Below are positions 1-11,850 of a DNA stretch of 64,000 nt, piece after piece. The DNA is taken from positions 398,856 through 462,855 of the forward strand of contig CM041198.1 of NCBI GenBank assembly GCA_023078555.1, read 5' to 3'. Position numbers and translations under genes: made by a program. This DNA comes from Ulva prolifera (taxonomy: Eukaryota > Chlorophyta > Ulvophyceae > Ulvales > Ulvaceae). Below the pieces are notes generated by a model, which did no database searches, was not told the DNA's origin, and was given only the letters and a program-made list of their open reading frames with translations. Positions within the stretch are counted from its first letter, which is position 1. Every line of letters starts with the position of its first letter.

Positions 1-1155
1 CCAGGAACGCCCAGAATGCGGCATCTATTGTGACTGCTGCCGCTGCGGCATCTGCTGCGCCTGCTGCAGCAGAGGTGCCCACTGCGGCGGCCTGGGCGCT
101 GAGGGCAGCGGCCATGGTGGCGATCTGGGCTTTGAGAGGGCTGTAGTGTGGCTCAGCGAGCACCTTCTCGGGCCCCGCGGCTGCGACCAGTGCCTGGTGG
201 TGCTGCGTCAGTATCTCGATGCCCCCCTGCTGGTGCTCGCCGTACTGATAGTCTATGAGATAGCCGGGCACATACACCAGCTGCGAGGCACGGCGTTTGG
301 CCCCCAGGTCCATGTGAACATCGTGCACGTGCTCGGACCTGTGCTCGCGCTTCAGCCAGTCTGCGAGGTCTGGTTCCTGCAAGTGGGCTACGTGAGGCCG
401 TGTGTGCGTGTGCGCGCGACACGGCGCAGGGAAGAATGCAGGCGCGGTGTCCGAGGCATGCACTGGCTCGGAAACGTACATGCTCATGGCGCAGGGCACG
501 CAGGAAGAGAGCCCAGGCGATCCCTCGGTGCATGTCGGCGGGAAGAATCCTGGTGTTGCACTTGGGATCTATGTGCAAAAGAGCTTGTGCGTCTTTGGCT
601 GAGAATTGGCGTGGAACTCTGTACCAGGCGTTCGTCTGTAGAGCACTCTTCAATCCGTTCGCCAGGTCTCGTCGAAGCTCATAGCTTGCTGCGACTTGCG
701 CATGTTTATCGAGTGCGCGGGTGGTCACGTCGTGCCCCCTCCCGGTGACAACTTTCTGGCTGGAGCGGTCCGCGCCCAGATGCCCCAAAGTAGCTGTGTA
801 CTGCAACTTGCCTTGCACCTCAAAAATCCAGAACGGCAGGAATACCAACGCGACTTTGTGCTGCTTGAGCAGTGCGTTTGGCGACAGTACATTCTTTCGA
901 TGAAAGGAGTTGAACAGGTCCACTGCTTGATCTTTGGTACGCTCAGGCTGGATAGCGTAGCTGCTCGTGCTGCCTGCACGCGATGGGTTCAGCCAGACAT
1001 TCAGTGAGATGTTTTCAATGTTCTGTAATCTTTCCGGAGTTTGGATGAGCATACTCACGTCTCAGGGAGCTGGGCGCGTCCAGGAGACACGAAAGCCTGT
1101 CGAAAGACAGCGCTGAGCGGAAACGCAGGCAACGCCAAGGTTGCTGCAAGTTCAT
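1..1155 (-). CDS. Conserved protein with organelle-type presequence (partial, runs off left edge)
   Basis: Three exons read on the minus strand: 1155-1059, 973-480 and 376-1, with phases that join (1, then 0). The first exon starts with ATG and encodes an Arg/Ser/Leu-rich, acid-poor N-terminus (MNLQQPWRCLRFRSALSF), which looks like a mitochondrial or plastid targeting sequence. The body contains FLPFWIFEVQGKLQYTATLG, then, after the second intron, LVYVPGYLIDYQYGE and an Ala-rich stretch ending in IDAAFWAFL at the window edge. The aromatic patches suggest membrane association. I do not recognise the family by name; the pattern resembles conserved plant/fungal organelle proteins of unknown function. 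An in-frame ATG at 1052 lies inside the first intron and is a less likely start, because GTGAGT just upstream is a good donor. Confidence 0.6.
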
Positions 1156-1974
1156 TTCAACAACATGCTCGATGTATCATGTCACATTGTGCGGGAGCTG
1201 ATCTATCGCATGCAAGACAGCAGTGAGCATGAAGTGCGTTCGCTCTGACGAGAAATTCATATCTTGATCTGTCAAATTTGTCATGCTATTCATTCTCATA
1301 AGTGTGTGATTGTGCTTCACCACGCCCGCTGGTGATATTGCACAGCGCGCATGCATGAGCCAAGAGAAACAAAGCATGTGCTCAGATGCTGTTGTCTCCA
1401 GTGGACGTTGATCCATGTAGTATGAACAGCACACATGAGACATAAGCTTTGGTCCGTAGTTTTCTGGCTAAGTCTGTGACCGCAGCACAGCCTTTCTCCA
1501 TGCCGTTACATCATGGCCGGGCGGAACTGCGGGCACACTGACACAGGCCTGGGCAGGACGACGCTGATGCACGATGATCTAGCACCAGTCATACTACCTA
1601 CTCGGTTCACAAGGGGCAGAGTCAGGAAAGTCCCACAGCCACAGGTGACAAGGAAGCAACGGGTGCCACTGATGCACAGTACAACACAGCTGTGACATTT
1701 CGACCCGCAAGACAGGCGACATCGTCATGCACCACAGCGCTTGCACGCTTCCGTTGCAGATACCACTGCTCTCGCCGAATGTCACACAGCACGTCACCTG
1801 CATCATACACCAGACTCAAGCATGATCCGATCGACACTCACATTACACGCAACACACCTGCGGCTATCGCCGCCCACACAAACACAGCCATCCGTCGCCC
1901 CGCGCCCTCATGCCAAACCCGCCGCTCCGCGGACTCAGTGCGGCACGCACGCGGCCCCCCCCCGGACAGCTCCG
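1156..1974. other. Intergenic: promoter side of the edge gene and 3' flank of eIF2-alpha
   Basis: No reading frame here has coding character or joinable splice sites. It should hold the promoter of the left-edge gene and the 3' UTR of eIF2-alpha. I see no clear TATA box. Confidence 0.4.
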
Positions 1975-4287
1975 TCAAGCCGACAGCCCGGGCCCTGAGA
2001 TATCCACCTCTCCCATGCCCTCCTCCGCCTCCTCAGAGTCCGCATCCCCATCCACCTCCGCATTGGAGGCTGCCAGCTGCTGCAACTGGTCGTCCAGCAG
2101 CTTATCTTCCTGCGCGCTCACAACCCGGGCCTCACTCTTGATCACAATCTTGCCTCGCTTTGCGTCCATGACCGAACGGCACGCCTCGCACGCCTCACGC
2201 AACAGCTCCAGCCCGCGGTTCTTCTCGAGAGTCTGTGTAGTGAGCACGTACAGTGGCGGAGCCACGAGCTTCATCTTGACCTCGATGTCGTCCGTGCTCA
2301 GCTTCTCTGCCGTCTTCATCGCCTCCTGCACCCCGCTGCCGCCGGAGTCAACAGCGTCAGCCCCATGCTCGAAGCCTGCCCGGTGGCTGAACATCCAAAT
2401 GTGCCTGATGCCTGAACCTGACTGGAGCAGGGTGGCAGGCGGTCAAGTTAACACATGGCGTTCATGGCCGCTCATCGCTACAAGCATGCTCCCGCATCGC
2501 GCTTTAAGCCGCCCTCAGTGCACACGTGTTTTCACACATGTACCAGTCCCTACGATCATGGCTTACCAACGACACATGCGTGATGCGCTCAATGCTTGGC
2601 TGCAATTGTATCGCAGTGGGACAATCCTTGACAAGTTCAGCCCTGTCTCGATGTGCGTCGCCACATGCGGCCATGCATTGCAACTGTACACGGCCGATGT
2701 AGCGAGACCCTTCTGTGTGGCAAGGAGTATGCCCCTGCTTTGCAGCTGGATAGCCTGGTCGGTGAACCCAAAACGGTCACGGCAGCTGATTATGGACGCT
2801 GCAGTGCCAGCATGACTGCAGCCATTCTGCAGCCTGGGAAGGTTGCATGACGCACGCTCTAGGCAACAGATCAGGGGTGTATACAGCACAGGAGTGTGAG
2901 GTTCCACGACAAGCACTTTGTCAACAGACGCCACCACTTCACCCAGCTCCAGAAGTGGGCCATACTTGAGTACAGGGCGTTGTGGCTGTGTCAGCACAAC
3001 AAAATGACGGAGGTAGATGGCACAGTTGCCTGCTTGCAACGGGATGCAGGTGCAAGCCACTGAAAGGCTCCCTCGAGTCCACATACTGCCAGCTGGAGCT
3101 GAGTTCCTCAGGCAAAGCAGGCACGGCGAGTGATGGTGTCTCAGCAGCCTGGCCAAGGTCAGCAGGGGGGTGAAGTGACATAGGAGGCACACGCACACAC
3201 ACCTTGATGTGCTCTACGCCATCATACTGGAAACAAGTCATCTCCAGGTCGGCACGAATCTTCAGGGGCTGAGGGGTCATTTTCCTGCGGATGTTCTTCA
3301 TCACTGCCTCTTGCACTGAGGGCGTCACGATGCTCCAGTCCCGTTCCTCCTCCCCTTCGTTAGCTGACTTGAGCTTGGTCCACATCTCATCGGGAGAGAC
3401 GACCATGACTTTGAAGGCGTCGTGCGCATGCCCGTGGAGCTTGTACAGTGGCCATGCGATGACGCTGTACAGCTGGTATAGGTCGACAGCTTGCGTCTCT
3501 GCGACGTGGCGCATGATAGAGTGTACCAGCTTGCTCTTGGCATAACGCTCCTCACATGCTGCTAGGTCTTCAGGGCTGACTCGCCTGCAAGCAGCTCCGT
3601 CACATTCTGTTACTACTAAAGGCAGGAGTAAGGCAGCTTGATGCACAGTGAAGCCTGTGTCAGGCGCATCATACACCGTTGCGGCTCACTGGACTGCTGT
3701 GTTCCTGGCTCTGCCAATCGAGATGGCATGAGACAGGCAAGCTGGGCTTGCCCATCACTTGATGATCGAATCAGTCATAAATGCAGCAATCTTTGTGCTG
3801 TGGTGAGGTGTCAGTGCTTCGAGGGCATCGATGCACACACCTTTTTGACAGGTCAATGTAGCCTTTGCTCTTGTCTACACGCAGCACCATCACCGGTTCT
3901 TGTCGTCCGACCTGCACCAGATCACACCATCAAGCTGAGCTCCAAGCAATGATTGCTGCTCCTCTCAAGCAAGCTTGGCCGTGCTGGCGCAATGTAGACA
4001 AATTGAAGGTGAAGCATGCCTTGATCAGCTTGGTGATGGAGCGTATCCGTCGACGGGAGAGCTCCGACAGCAAAATCATGCCCTCTATATTGTCATATTC
4101 GAGCAATCGTACGTAAGCACCCATTTCCGCTATCGATAGAACCTGCACAGGCAACGCACACATGAACTTCGGCTGCATACAGTCGATCAAAGCAAATATG
4201 TGTAACTCTCACCTCTACCATCACGACATCATCCACTTCTGGATACTTGTTCTCATAGAAGCGACAATTCTGATGCTGAGATGTCAT
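1975..4287 (-). CDS. EIF2A (eIF2-alpha): Translation initiation factor eIF2 alpha subunit
   Basis: Five exons: 4287-4213, 4142-4020, 3911-3841, 3584-3203 and 2325-1975. They sum to 1002 nt, 333 residues plus stop, close to the usual 300-345. eIF2-alpha is the regulatory subunit of the eIF2 GTPase that delivers Met-tRNAi to the 40S ribosome. Residues 1-90 form the S1-type OB fold ([38 protein letters not shown]). [10 protein letters not shown] holds Ser54, equivalent to the stress-kinase target Ser51 of animals. Then come a helical domain ([19 protein letters not shown]) and a C-terminal alpha-beta domain ([14 protein letters not shown]), ending in an acidic tail with GMGEVDI as in plant homologues. 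The second intron has a GC donor (AAG/GCATGC). The 877-nt fourth intron contains only chance frames. Confidence 0.95.
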
Positions 4288-4661
4288 GGCTGCCAGAGAG
4301 TGGAGGTTGTGTAGAACGACTGCGCGCAGGTATCCTCCAGTCACAATCGTATCAAAGCCATGGCATACGCAGACCATACAGCGTCAGATCCAGGCGAGTG
4401 TGGACAACGCGGTCATGATGTGTGTCCGTATGCCCAGCGCGCCGGCGTGGACATCAAAGTGGCTTTGAGGGACATCGAGGGCATACAGAATCACGAGCAT
4501 GTGCGCGATCACTGTGATCAGCAGAGTGGAAAGGCACATGATGCAGCCACCTGATTTAACAACGTGTTGGTCTTGACGATCCGGGCGTCTGCGGCCGGCT
4601 TCTGCAAAGCATCTTGGGTTCAACAGCAGCAATCAATGCCTCGGACAGCTTGACATTCGAA
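4288..4661. other. Intergenic: eIF2-alpha upstream region
   Basis: This lies between the eIF2-alpha start and the stop of the next minus-strand gene. It contains open minus-strand frames with coding-like character (for example CIMCLSTLLITVIAHML and VSIDSNVKLSEALIAAVEPK), but I could not connect them by splicing to either neighbour. It must hold the eIF2-alpha promoter. Confidence 0.3.
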
Positions 4662-5363
4662 TCAATCGATACGCAGATCCAACTGCATTTGAGCTCCTAT
4701 GTGGTGTACATTCATGCGAGTAAGGCTGCCGCAAGCCGCAGTTAGAGCCCCTGTGAAGAGATTTGACAGCTCGCCTGCACTGAAACAGGTCATTGTCCAA
4801 AGGTCAGCCTATAGGCGCCTCAACAGGGACTGCGTCACCCACGCTCAGGATGATTCTCAGCCCTCCGAGAAGTATGTCTTCAGATCTGCTTGCCGGCTTT
4901 AGAGATTCGGAGTCTACTTGATCCGGAGTTGGCTTGATCAGAGGATCGTCCAGTGCAGGCCGTCCAGCTCCAATAAACCAGTAGACACAGGCTTGCTGCC
5001 AATACTTGGCTCAATGCTGGCGATCCTCGCGAGTGTATCAGTTCTTTATGTGGTGTGCTCTCTCTGGCACATCTGACACTGCACAAACACTGCCGCTGCC
5101 TTGGGTACATCTGCAATCACACGTGTCGGTGTTGGGGCTGAAGTAGAGCGCATGATGACCACGCAGTGCCGCCGAGAGCGAGATTTTGCTCTCTCTTGCT
5201 TGCTCTGCAAAACCTCGCTCTCGCTTGCTCCTGTCCCATGTGATCAGCAACCAAAGTCGCATGAGTGCATCCCCTGCTGACCCTGCCCGTCATGGACCGA
5301 AACACATTGCGCAGCTTAGGTGTCGGAGCCGCAGCCCGTTCAATGGACGAAAGCTCAGCTGTA
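4662..5363 (-). CDS. 3' exons of an unidentified gene
   Basis: The last exon (4774-4662) reads GELSNLFTGALTAACGSL to QMQLDLRID and a TGA. It joins in phase (G/GC) across a 64-nt GT-AG intron to an exon ending at 4839 that reads GRPALDDPLIKPTPDQVD and SEDILLGGLRIILSVG. Upstream, 5363-5282 is another exon-like stretch (ELSSIERAAAPTPKLRNVF) with an AG acceptor and a GT donor; its link to the next exon is unresolved. I do not recognise the family. The 5' end was not found and may reach toward 6 kb on the minus strand. Confidence 0.4.
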
Positions 5364-6031
5364 CTGCAGATCCAGTGCCCTTTGCATTGCATCGCACCTT
5401 CACTCACGCAGAAGCAACCGTCTTGCCGTTGCTTGATGCCACAACAGCCTTGTGCCCTCTGCCATAGCGCCTCCGGAAATGGCAGGCCACCAGCTAGGTC
5501 CAAGCACTTCCGCCTATGGGCTAGCTTCAGCTGCCTGCTGTCATGCTTTTCCCTTTTCCGCACGCGCTTTCCATGTCACTGTATGCTCCTGTGTGCTGGA
5601 AGGGATGCGTCTTGAACCACTCTTCTGCATTCATCTGATGGAAGAAAGCATGTTGTCCCGGAGCCCTGGACAAGTTGTGTTGATAGCGCTATCCCCACAC
5701 AAGCGGATACCATGTGTGGCCGTGTTGCTTGTGTCTAAGCGGAACCGCTCCTATGTTTCACATCTAGGTTCAGGGGAAGTTGTTGTGGGATCCTGTCCTA
5801 ATGATTTGTGGGGATGCAAGCTTGCACAGTGTCCTATTCCTGTCCCAGCTGCCCATCTGGCCTGGTCGCATTGTTTCATGGTGTGCCACAGGTGCCAGAT
5901 TGCTACCACAACAAAGCTGGATTACTGATCTGGCACTATCGAATGAGATCACCTCTCGGTTCAAAGCTCCCGCTGTGTGCTGTCACTTGCATCCTTCCCG
6001 AATCAGGTTCCAAAGGCATCATGTGCTCCAG

Positions 6032-6256
6032 GCTGCTTTTTCACTGGGGTCCGGCCTCGTTGTACAATTCAAGGATCAGCTCGGCGCCGTCATGAAGAAA
6101 GACTTTGTGCCCTACTCTGAGCGGAAAGCGCTAGAATATCAGCTGATGGAGCAGCGAATGTTAGATCAAGGTGGTTCAGGTCCGGGCAGTGCAGACGGAG
6201 AGGGTGGTGCCCCGGCACTGCAAGACCAAGACTTCTTGACTCTCCTGCCCTCTTGA
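6032..6256 (+). CDS. Possible 3' terminal exon of an unidentified plus-strand gene
   Basis: After an AG acceptor the frame reads AAFSLGSGLVVQFKDQLGAV, then a charged helical stretch (KKDFVPYSERKALEYQLMEQ), a Gly/Ala-rich linker and a TGA at 6254-6256. The composition looks like a real C-terminus: a short hydrophobic segment followed by an amphipathic helix. I found no convincing upstream exons or start, although an ATG-led frame at 5291 (MDRNTLRSLGVGAAARSMDE) is one candidate. That candidate overlaps minus-strand exon-like sequence, so at most one of the two is real there. Confidence 0.3.
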   Translation, partial: AAFSLGSGLVVQFKDQLGAVMKKDFVPYSERKALEYQLMEQRMLDQGGSGPGSADGEGGAPALQDQDFLTLLPS

Positions 6257-8027
6257 GGCTGTTCATGGATGAATGCGTATTCTCGTCCTGGCAAACGGCA
6301 TCACCAAACAGCATCACCGAATTTAGCACATTTCTCAACAGCCCTGATCATCAAGAGCCTTGATCGATCCTGTGCCAGCCTGATCTGTCGCATGCACTTG
6401 CCACTGCTCTTGATGATGTACTACAGTGGTGTTCATAACTGATAATTTGCAACGTTCGCCTTGCAAGCTGCCGGTTGTAGCAGAAGACAAGTTTAAAGTG
6501 GGACGTACCTGTGCATGACATACTTGCGCGGTCGTGTCAAACCTCTCGCAGTGTATTCACGTTCCTGTGCATGGCTTAAGTGATCAAAGTAGAGCCCTGA
6601 GAGAGCCCTGCCCTGAGCATCAGGACGCGAGTAAGGACCTTCGGCATATACGCATGACATTGCGCGTGTCTCTCTAATTATAGCCCAGACGTCCGTCGTA
6701 TCTCGATTTATGCAGTACCTTTACAGAGGAGGTGAAGCGACACGCGCCGCAGCAGCTTCACAGTGCTGACACTCAGCGATGCCTATTCAAGCTGGTGCAT
6801 GACCATTCTGATGGGCGTGAAGTTCGCGAAGCTAGTTGTTAGCGGCTCTGGCGTGATGATCATGATCACGTCGAGCCATCTATCTCATGATGTCATGGAC
6901 AAGCTGTGCACGCCGACCGACACCATCAGAGCCTGCATCACAAGAACGGGAAAACGCGAAAGCTGAAGCCCTCACCCGCTTTGCACGCGCATGTGTCGAG
7001 CCTTAGCGAGGACGGCAGTGCAGGCCAGCGCATGATCTAGAAGCATTGTGGCGCTGATGTTGCGGTGATGTATGCGCAGATCCTGCACAGCTCGAGGCAT
7101 ACGGAGGTATACGCCAGGTCTACGTAGTTGTTGTATGCAGGGATATGACTTCCTATGCCACCTGGAGCCGAACATCATGTGCATGCCATGACGAGCTTGA
7201 CGGGTCTGAGAGTTACAATTTTGGCTAAAGCTTGTTGGCCACACTCGCAGTCACCGCGTTCGCGACACATATCTGCTAAAAATGAACCTTGCAGTCGCCC
7301 ATCATTAGCAGCCAATGCATTGAAATGGCAATGTTGGTGTCAGTTCGAGGGATTGTCTGCTGCGTTTGATGCAAATTTGGCTGCAGCGAGAGGTCGGCCG
7401 CAGATCTGACACGCACATCAGATCTTACCAAGGTCAGCCAAGCGCGGTCACTCGCGCTCCGATTTGCGTTACATGGACTTCATGCATGAACTGGAGCCCT
7501 CTGAAAAGCGTGCAGCAGAGACCACACTAGTGCAGCGGAGAAGCAAGGACGGAGCACTGCAAGAAGAGGTCTGGCATGCACTTCACCACTGCGGCCGTCA
7601 AGAAAGCCATATGGCATTTCCGAGGCGACCGCGCGAACAACGCAATGCCTCCAATTTCCGGCGGGACATGTAGCGGCCGTTAACAAAAGGGCAGGCAAAT
7701 CCAAGCCAAGGCAACACCACAGCTTCACGCGCGACGAATGTCCGCAGATGCCTGAAGCTGAGTGAATCACGTAATGGCCCGCGCGTGCCGTGTTCCATCA
7801 AGACAGCCATGCAAGCACAAACTGACGAAATGTCGCGGGCATAGCCTGAACAAGCGGACCGCGGTCAGAGCCACAATTCCGTACATGAAGGAGACTGTCG
7901 TACCTTGCGGCTTCTTGTGATGTTTGACATGAACTAGCCACGACTGTTGAGACTGGAAACTGCGTCTTCCTTTCGTTGACCACGACCAGACTCCGTCAGC
8001 AGTCCACGTTGCTGCACGCCATCAGCC
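6257..8027. other. Gene-poor stretch upstream of the HIR gene
   Basis: About 1.8 kb in which I see only short frames without family resemblance or joinable splice sites on either strand. The 3' part should contain the promoter and 5' UTR of the HIR gene; no TATA box is obvious. Confidence 0.35.
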
Positions 8028-10195
8028 ATGAGCTGTTTTGCGTGTGTTCCACAAGGCGACGTCTACATTATTGAAAGGTGTGCCAAATAATTCACTTCAT
8101 TGGCGGTGCTGGCGACTACAGTGCCATAGATAAGTTTCAAACTCTTCACACTTGGCGTGGCACACGGCGTGTCCAAGCCTGTTGGCCAGGCCGGTTGAAA
8201 GCTTTAACTGCTGCATGTTCGATTCGTTTGTCGCTATAGCTGATGCATTTGGATATTTCGAGGCTTAGTTGCGACAGCGACGCAATGCAGCGAAGCGGGG
8301 CGACATTTGACTGATGGGCTCTGCTTCACAAACGTATTGAATGCAGGTGTGGCCAGTTCAGTCGTGTTGCACATCCAGGCTGCAATGTCGTCTGCTCTTG
8401 CCTTGGTGCGATGCTGCTCCCTTCGACCACAGACAAAACTGTGGCACGCCACTCCGTTGCGGTATTCAGGCAATGAATCCATGAAGGAAAGAGCTTCTGA
8501 TCAGCCGATGTATAAGCGAATATCATACTGGAATATAACAATCAAGTGACGATATACGTTTCAGGAGAATAGTAACGCATGGCACACTCACTGAACCTGT
8601 GCTGCAGGCGACTTCGTGAGCGGATCTGTTTCACTGCGAATTCAGCAGTTAGATGTTGCCTGCGAAACCAAGACCAGGGACAATGTTTTTGTGAACGTGG
8701 TCGTGTCGGTGCAGTACCAGGTACGATTTTCGGTGGTGCTGTGTGCAAGATATGGGTCAAATTTTCCCATCACTCCAAGCTGTGTCGCTCAGTGCTTACC
8801 GTAGACGAACATGACACAACATTCATTGAGGGTGGTACGATGGAGCGCTGTGGCATTGTTGTTCGCTGTGCATGTATTCCTGTGCCCAGCATTTACGTCA
8901 ATTCGGTACCTGCACACTGCCTTTGATTCAGTCTGGTCAGATCTCTACAACGTAGCCCGACATGTCTTGCAGTAGAACATTGTGCGACCACCAATGCCAA
9001 TGTTTTCGTCCAAGCTTCTGTGCACAGGCCGATGTCAGCTCTGGGCAATGCTGCCTGACACCCAGGTGTAAAATTTGTCCCCCTTTTTCATTGTTGTTGC
9101 AAGCATTGTGCAGGTTCTGAGAGACAAAATCGAAGACAGTTTTTACAAGCTTACCAGCCAGACTGATCAAATTCGGGCATACGTGTTTGATGTTGTTCGT
9201 TCCACCGTGCCAAAACTTGAACTTGATGATGTCTTTGTATCCAAAGAAGACATTGCACAGGATGTCAAAGAACAGCTTACTGTGTCGATGGAGACTTTTG
9301 GTCTTGCAATCATCCAGGTACCATGCTCATGTGCCTGCAACCTGAATGCATATCACCTGACACAATCTGCAGTTGACTAGTTTCCTGTGCCACTGTCGTC
9401 TCCGCTCCTCTGTACGGGGCACCTTCACCATCTGGCATACCTTGAGATGAGAGCTTCTTTTTCTCTGACTGACCCTCGCGCGAATGTCATCCATGCAGAC
9501 ACTCCTCACTGACATTGAGCCAGCTGCAAAGGTCAAGGCCGCCATGAATGAGATCAATGCTGCCACCAGATTGCGATCTGCCGCAGCACAGAAAGCAGAA
9601 GCAGACAAGATTCAGGTAGTCAAGGCTGCAGAGGCCGATGCTGAAGCCAAGTTTTTGGCTGGCCAAGGTGTTGTTGCTCCCCGGCATGTTGTCAGAGCCT
9701 GCAGGATGTTCCTGCTTGTAGTTGACTCCTGATCACATCAGCACGATATTTCTTGGCTGTTGGTCCAATGAAGAAAGCTGCCTTTTCATCCTCAACATGT
9801 TATGGCGCTGCGCAGGTATTGCAAGGCAGAGACAGGCCATCATCAACGGTCTGCGTGAGTCTGTGAAGGATTTCAATGATTCAGTTGATGACATCGGATC
9901 ACGCGAGTGCGAATCCTGACTGTGGCAGCCTTGAAAATATGCATTGAGTGATGCTGGTATTAGGCTGCTCGTCACGTGGGTGCATACCGCCCGCTGAGCT
10001 GATCATGTCAATACATGCAGGGTGCTGTCGCTGATGATGGTGACACAGTACTTTGACACGCTGCGTGACCTTGGCGCCAGTGGTAAAGGCAGTACAGTTT
10101 TCATTCCACATCAACCCGGTGCCATTGGCGATATCACCAATCAAATCCGCAGTGGATTTTTGCAAGCTGCAGCTACGCAAGAAATGCAGCGCTAG
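8028..10195 (+). CDS. HIR: Hypersensitive-induced reaction (HIR) protein, SPFH/band-7 family
   Basis: Seven exons join in phase: 8028-8077, 8347-8405, 8608-8720, 9114-9317, 9499-9667, 9816-9906 and 10021-10195. The total is 861 nt, giving 286 residues, the same size as plant HIR1. HIR proteins are SPFH scaffold proteins that oligomerise on the plasma membrane and in plants act with immune receptors. Clear family stretches are [60 protein letters not shown] (a helical, coiled-coil region), [17 protein letters not shown] and [20 protein letters not shown]. The N-terminus is [11 protein letters not shown]: the cysteines that are S-acylated in plants are present, but the myristoylated Gly2 of plant HIRs is replaced by Ser. 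Introns are about 80-390 nt. Its downstream neighbour is convergent. Confidence 0.95.
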
Positions 10196-11850
10196 ATCCA
10201 ATCTGACATAATAAATTCACACATAACATGTGCAGACATCCATGTTTGATGTTTTTGCCCTCCCGTCGGTGTTCAAAGGTGGCGTTTTCTACGGAATGGC
10301 AGTGAGTGTTGAACAGGTGGACTCCGACACCCAGCTCAGCATTGAGCCCTGTTCATACTTCTGATAGTTGGCATCAAGGAATGCATTATCAATGTAGAAC
10401 AAGCTGACCAAAAGTGACTGTGTGCTGCCTCAACGTGTTCAATAAGGGTGTGAGCAATGATCCAAGTACCTGGCTGCATCACAGCTGAAAGATAGTAGAC
10501 TTTTTAACGCAGCAGAAGAGTCAGAATTCACAGAGCAAGCATGTTTGGAAGAGTGGCCGGGAGCAAGACAACACTTGCCCAGTTTTCGAGTGCAGTCCAC
10601 GTGCCACCGATGTGGATGACGATTTCAAAGCTTTCACCTTATGTGCACAGTACCTGCCTGTGCCCTAATTTGTTGACGCTGGTGCAATCCTGATGTCATG
10701 TCAAGGCGCTGTGTAAGTGAAGGGCCAACGCTACAGCAAGCCCTGGAATAAAAAATCTTCCCGCTTGATGTGGCTGAGGCGATGCAAGCCAGTAACACCG
10801 ATCTAACGACAGGGGTACAGTTGTAAATGCTGAAGGAGTTTCGATCGATTGCTGATCACTGTTCCTAATAGACAGCGGCATGCAGACTCACACAACCAGG
10901 AATAAAACCTCTCAACAATCCAGATTCCTGCGGTATCAGCAGCAGCACAATGTATGTGGGATACCTTGCAGTATTGCCTGCAGTTGATTGTGCAAACAGG
11001 TTCTTTCATGCATGTAATTGCCCACATGGCTGCACAACGATGCATAGATTACCAGTGGCCGGGTGCGTGGTGTGATGTTGAGCTGTATGCAGGATGTACA
11101 GCACTATGGCTTGCCTGCAATACAGATCAGTTCCTGCGACACATTGAACATCTGGCATTGGGCTGTATGGTTGTCACATCCTGACCAACAACTCGCGGAC
11201 ACCATGCATTGAAGATTGTGGTGCTTAATCTGGTAGAATTGACTGATTTGTAAGTGTCCTCAACGGATGCTGAAACATACATTTGGGGTGCAAGCTATGA
11301 GGGTTTGAATGTCAGTGCGATGCTCCGTCCTTGTGTGCTCAGGCCGGGGTAATTGGGAGTCACATACACTCTGGCCTGTATGTCGCATGCCGGGAGTTAG
11401 TGCCGACGATGTGGCAAGGCCTTGGGCACGTGATGGATGCGCCGAGGGCCGGAGGGTGTAGGTGCATGCAGCGCCTCCGAGCTGTGGAGCACTGCCGGTG
11501 CTGGTCGCAGCTCGTGGCCTTGCAAGACGCCAATGCAGCTGAATCTGCGCTGGGGGAGGGCGAGTGTGGTGTTGCTCTGTGTGCCCCAGGCCGCCAGGCC
11601 GCTGCCATCATGGACATGCCCCGATGTTCAGTCATCCGTCTCTGACTGCCGTCTCTCAGCGTCGCAGACGCCACAGGGCAGTACGTGCATATCACCCTCG
11701 CCCCTCTCTCAGTACCACTCAGGAACCCTAGATATCACATCGGAATGGCTGTATGGCTTGCATTCACATGACTGTCGGTGCCTACCTCTGCGCCCGATAC
11801 CCGCCTCTATGTACTGCATTGTTCGCCCTTGTCACTGCGGATACCTTCAC
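10196..11850. other. Convergent intergenic region between HIR and the mitochondrial carrier
   Basis: Both flanking genes end here, so the 3' UTRs and polyadenylation sites of both lie in this 1.65 kb. I see no further gene. The frames around 11.3-11.8 kb on both strands are composition artefacts without splice partners. Confidence 0.4.

Noticed and set aside
1910-2815. 301-codon plus-strand frame over the eIF2-alpha last exon and intron
   Set aside because: It is antisense to a confidently identified gene; its Ser/Pro/Ala-rich sequence has no motif.
10242-10365. Frame reading MSMFDVFALPSVFKGG-like sequence after HIR
   Set aside because: It is short, immediately follows the HIR stop, and has no splice partners; most likely 3' UTR.
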